DNA of 7,031 bases from Spirochaeta_B sp964398645 (GTDB lineage: Bacteria > Spirochaetota > Spirochaetia > DSM-27196 > DSM-8902). The notes under the pieces were generated by a model. The model ran no database searches, had not been told where the DNA came from, and worked only from the letters and a program-made list of their open reading frames with translations. Location: positions 1 through 7,031 of the forward strand of contig CAYNNU010000118.1 in the NCBI GenBank assembly GCA_964398645.1, written 5' to 3'. Below, piece after piece: positions 5,415-7,031 of this stretch (its first letter is position 1; every line of letters starts with the position of its first letter). The translations under genes and the position numbers were made by a program.

Positions 5415-7031
5415 ATGAGTGATTGGAAACGCGATATTGGTTCAGATGTTGATGTGGCAAGTCCTGAAGAACGGGGCCGCTTAGAACGTTATATCAATCT
5501 AAAACTTGCTTCTTTGGGCTTGCCAGTTGCCAAGACGGTTGTTTCCCAAGATTTGGATATTGCTCATGATCTAATAGAGCACTATCGTGAAAAAAACCGC
5601 TTGTTAATGGAATATCAGTGTCCTGCTGATGCCCGTATTCAGGCATATTTGAATACACTATGTGCTTCTGCCGGTTTAGCCCCACCTCGCATACCATCTA
5701 ATTCATTTATTCTCGATCGCTATGGTTTGGCCCGCACGTTATCTTTGCCGGCTGACAAAAACGAGTTTATTACTGAGAATGTTTCCAGTTATCGGGTGCA
5801 CCAAGGTGTCTTGCATAATCCCAAGCATGACCGTCGGACTACAAAGGGATCATTTCATGTAGCATCTGGTGGTTTGCCGGTACCGCCCGATAAAAAAGAG
5901 GTTCCCCTGTCGGTATTCGCACGCTTGCTGGAGCATGCTTTTGCTCCTCCGGCTGATCTTTCCTGTGTGCCGTTTACTTCATCACAAGAAGAATGTGCGC
6001 ATACCTTTGTGTCGCTTTTGTTGAAGCCCCTGGTTTGTCCAGACGTGCCAACTTTTACCAGCCGTAAATACATGGAAATTCGTTTTTTTGCTCCGGGAAG
6101 CCTGGTAGGAAACCTGGATTTTGTTGAATCAATTTTTGGAAACGCTGGAGATCCATATTTACCCGAACATGATTCAGGGTTGGATCCAGAACACTGGAGT
6201 GGTCATAGCGGAATGGCAGTTCTTGCACCGCATTTGCGAGAGTTCACAAAAGAGGAATTAGGACTGCCCCATATTTCAGAGGCTACTGAACGGCAGAAAA
6301 AAGATGGCATGTGTTGGGAGAATAAAGATGAGCTATATAATGATGGTAGCCCGTTTAAGCTCACCTGCCGGGATGAACGCGGAGTCATTGTCACCCTTAT
6401 AGCCGATAATTATTTTGGTTACTCAAAAAAAGAGGTGAAGGCACAGATTAGTTATTCTGCAAACTTAAGCGGGATGTATGAAGAGGAACACGCTGGCGGT
6501 GCTTTGGCATTTGCAAGTTTTAATCTGGGAGTTCGTTTTAATCCAGACAGTATTAAATACAATAACGGGCAGACCTTCGAAGAGGCGATACAACTATTGG
6601 GTGAAACGGTAACAGTTTTTCCCGAAGGTTATGCCCAGGATCGGCGCTTTCCATCAATCTATCTTATGCATGAAAGTGCGCGGGTATATCTTGATTCTCA
6701 GGAAGCGGTTTGGAAGTGGAAGGGTGAGATGCACCGTATGCCGGTGCTGCCCGGGAATGTGTATCTGCATCCATCAGGTTATAAACTTAGGCTGGAAAAG
6801 CATCCGGCAACCCCAGCATGGAGACTGGTCGGAACAGAGGCAGAGGGTGGTTTCTGTCATAAACCTTGTACGGTAAGCGGTGGTGGAAAATCGGAGATAT
6901 CAAAATCAATCTGGGATGCAATTCGTTTTGATCCAGTCTTTGTAGCTGATTTTGAAGCAGACATGGATAGGGTTTCAGAGATTTTTAACCGTAGCTATGA
7001 GGACCGCTTTGATGAGGGTGTGAATATGGAT
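5415..7031 (+). CDS. Probable PPi-type PEP carboxykinase, N-terminal half (partial)
   Basis: The frame runs open for 539 codons and leaves the window on a codon boundary, so the 3' end is missing. The closest match I can recall is the large (about 1,100-residue) pyrophosphate-dependent phosphoenolpyruvate carboxykinase described in Propionibacterium and Entamoeba. That enzyme interconverts oxaloacetate plus PPi with PEP, CO2 and phosphate. Visible landmarks are KYMEIRFFAPGSLVGNLDFV (218-237), HWSGHSGMAVLAPHL (260-274), and FCHKPC followed by the P-loop-like VSGGGKSEISKS (487-498), then FVADFEADMDRVSEIFNRSY. GGGKSE resembles but is not identical to the GxxGxGKT kinase loop of ATP-type enzymes. 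There is no signal peptide or membrane segment, so it is cytoplasmic. I chose ATG 5415 because of GGAGGG upstream; ATG 5358 would add 19 residues. The family call is from memory of motifs, not a search. A safe fallback label is large conserved PEPCK-like protein. Confidence 0.55.
   Translation, partial: MSDWKRDIGSDVDVASPEERGRLERYINLKLASLGLPVAKTVVSQDLDIAHDLIEHYREKNRLLMEYQCPADARIQAYLNTLCASAGLAPPRIPSNSFILDRYGLARTLSLPADKNEFITENVSSYRVHQGVLHNPKHDRRTTKGSFHVASGGLPVPPDKKEVPLSVFARLLEHAFAPPADLSCVPFTSSQEECAHTFVSLLLKPLVCPDVPTFTSRKYMEIRFFAPGSLVGNLDFVESIFGNAGDPYLPEHDSGLDPEHWSGHSGMAVLAPHLREFTKEELGLPHISEATERQKKDGMCWENKDELYNDGSPFKLTCRDERGVIVTLIADNYFGYSKKEVKAQISYSANLSGMYEEEHAGGALAFASFNLGVRFNPDSIKYNNGQTFEEAIQLLGETVTVFPEGYAQDRRFPSIYLMHESARVYLDSQEAVWKWKGEMHRMPVLPGNVYLHPSGYKLRLEKHPATPAWRLVGTEAEGGFCHKPCTVSGGGKSEISKSIWDAIRFDPVFVADFEADMDRVSEIFNRSYEDRFDEGVNMD

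Noticed and set aside
6203..6394. Minus-strand and alternate-frame short ORFs inside 5494-6876
   Set aside because: They are shadows of the carboxykinase-like frame, with no start signals or recognisable motifs.

Overview
The window most likely comes from a motile, diderm bacterium, and a spirochaete (Spirochaetaceae/Treponema-like) is my best guess. This rests on a lipoprotein with a relaxed lipobox, the style of the chemoreceptor tip (MNAAIESAHAGEHGLGFAVV), a small YjfB-type motility protein and moderate GC content. No rRNA or other decisive marker is present, so the taxonomy is inference.

Layout. (1) Positions 6-2100, plus strand, hold three envelope genes: a small lipoprotein, a secreted HEAT-repeat protein and a SanA-like DUF218 membrane protein. 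They lie head to tail with short gaps of 58 and 72 nt. (2) Positions 2105-3160, minus strand, hold a GAF-GGDEF diguanylate cyclase, convergent with sanA with only 4 bp between the stop codons. (3) Positions 3252-4877, plus strand and divergent from the cyclase, hold a methyl-accepting chemotaxis receptor whose reading frame is broken by one in-frame TAG at 4305-4307, exactly in the conserved signalling tip. A flagellar sigma-28-like promoter lies just upstream. (4) Positions 4914-4985 hold a tRNA-Gly(TCC) with its own promoter, overlapping the receptor stop codon, and a strong intrinsic terminator. (5) Positions 5089-5286 hold a 65-residue YjfB-family putative motility protein, followed by a perfect 13-bp terminator hairpin. 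(6) From about 5415 to the window end runs the N-terminal half of a large protein. I read it as a pyrophosphate-type PEP carboxykinase or a close relative, because of its P-loop-like segment VSGGGKSEISKS. It continues beyond 7031.

How the parts fit. The middle of the window is concerned with motility and signalling: c-di-GMP synthesis, a chemoreceptor and a YjfB protein. The left part concerns the cell envelope, and the right part is central carbon/PPi metabolism. I see no insertion sequence, CRISPR array, phage gene or clear defence system. The most notable signal is the amber codon at the receptor tip with an apparently well-conserved frame on both sides. It could be a recent nonsense mutation, a sequencing error or, less likely, a suppressed or readthrough codon.
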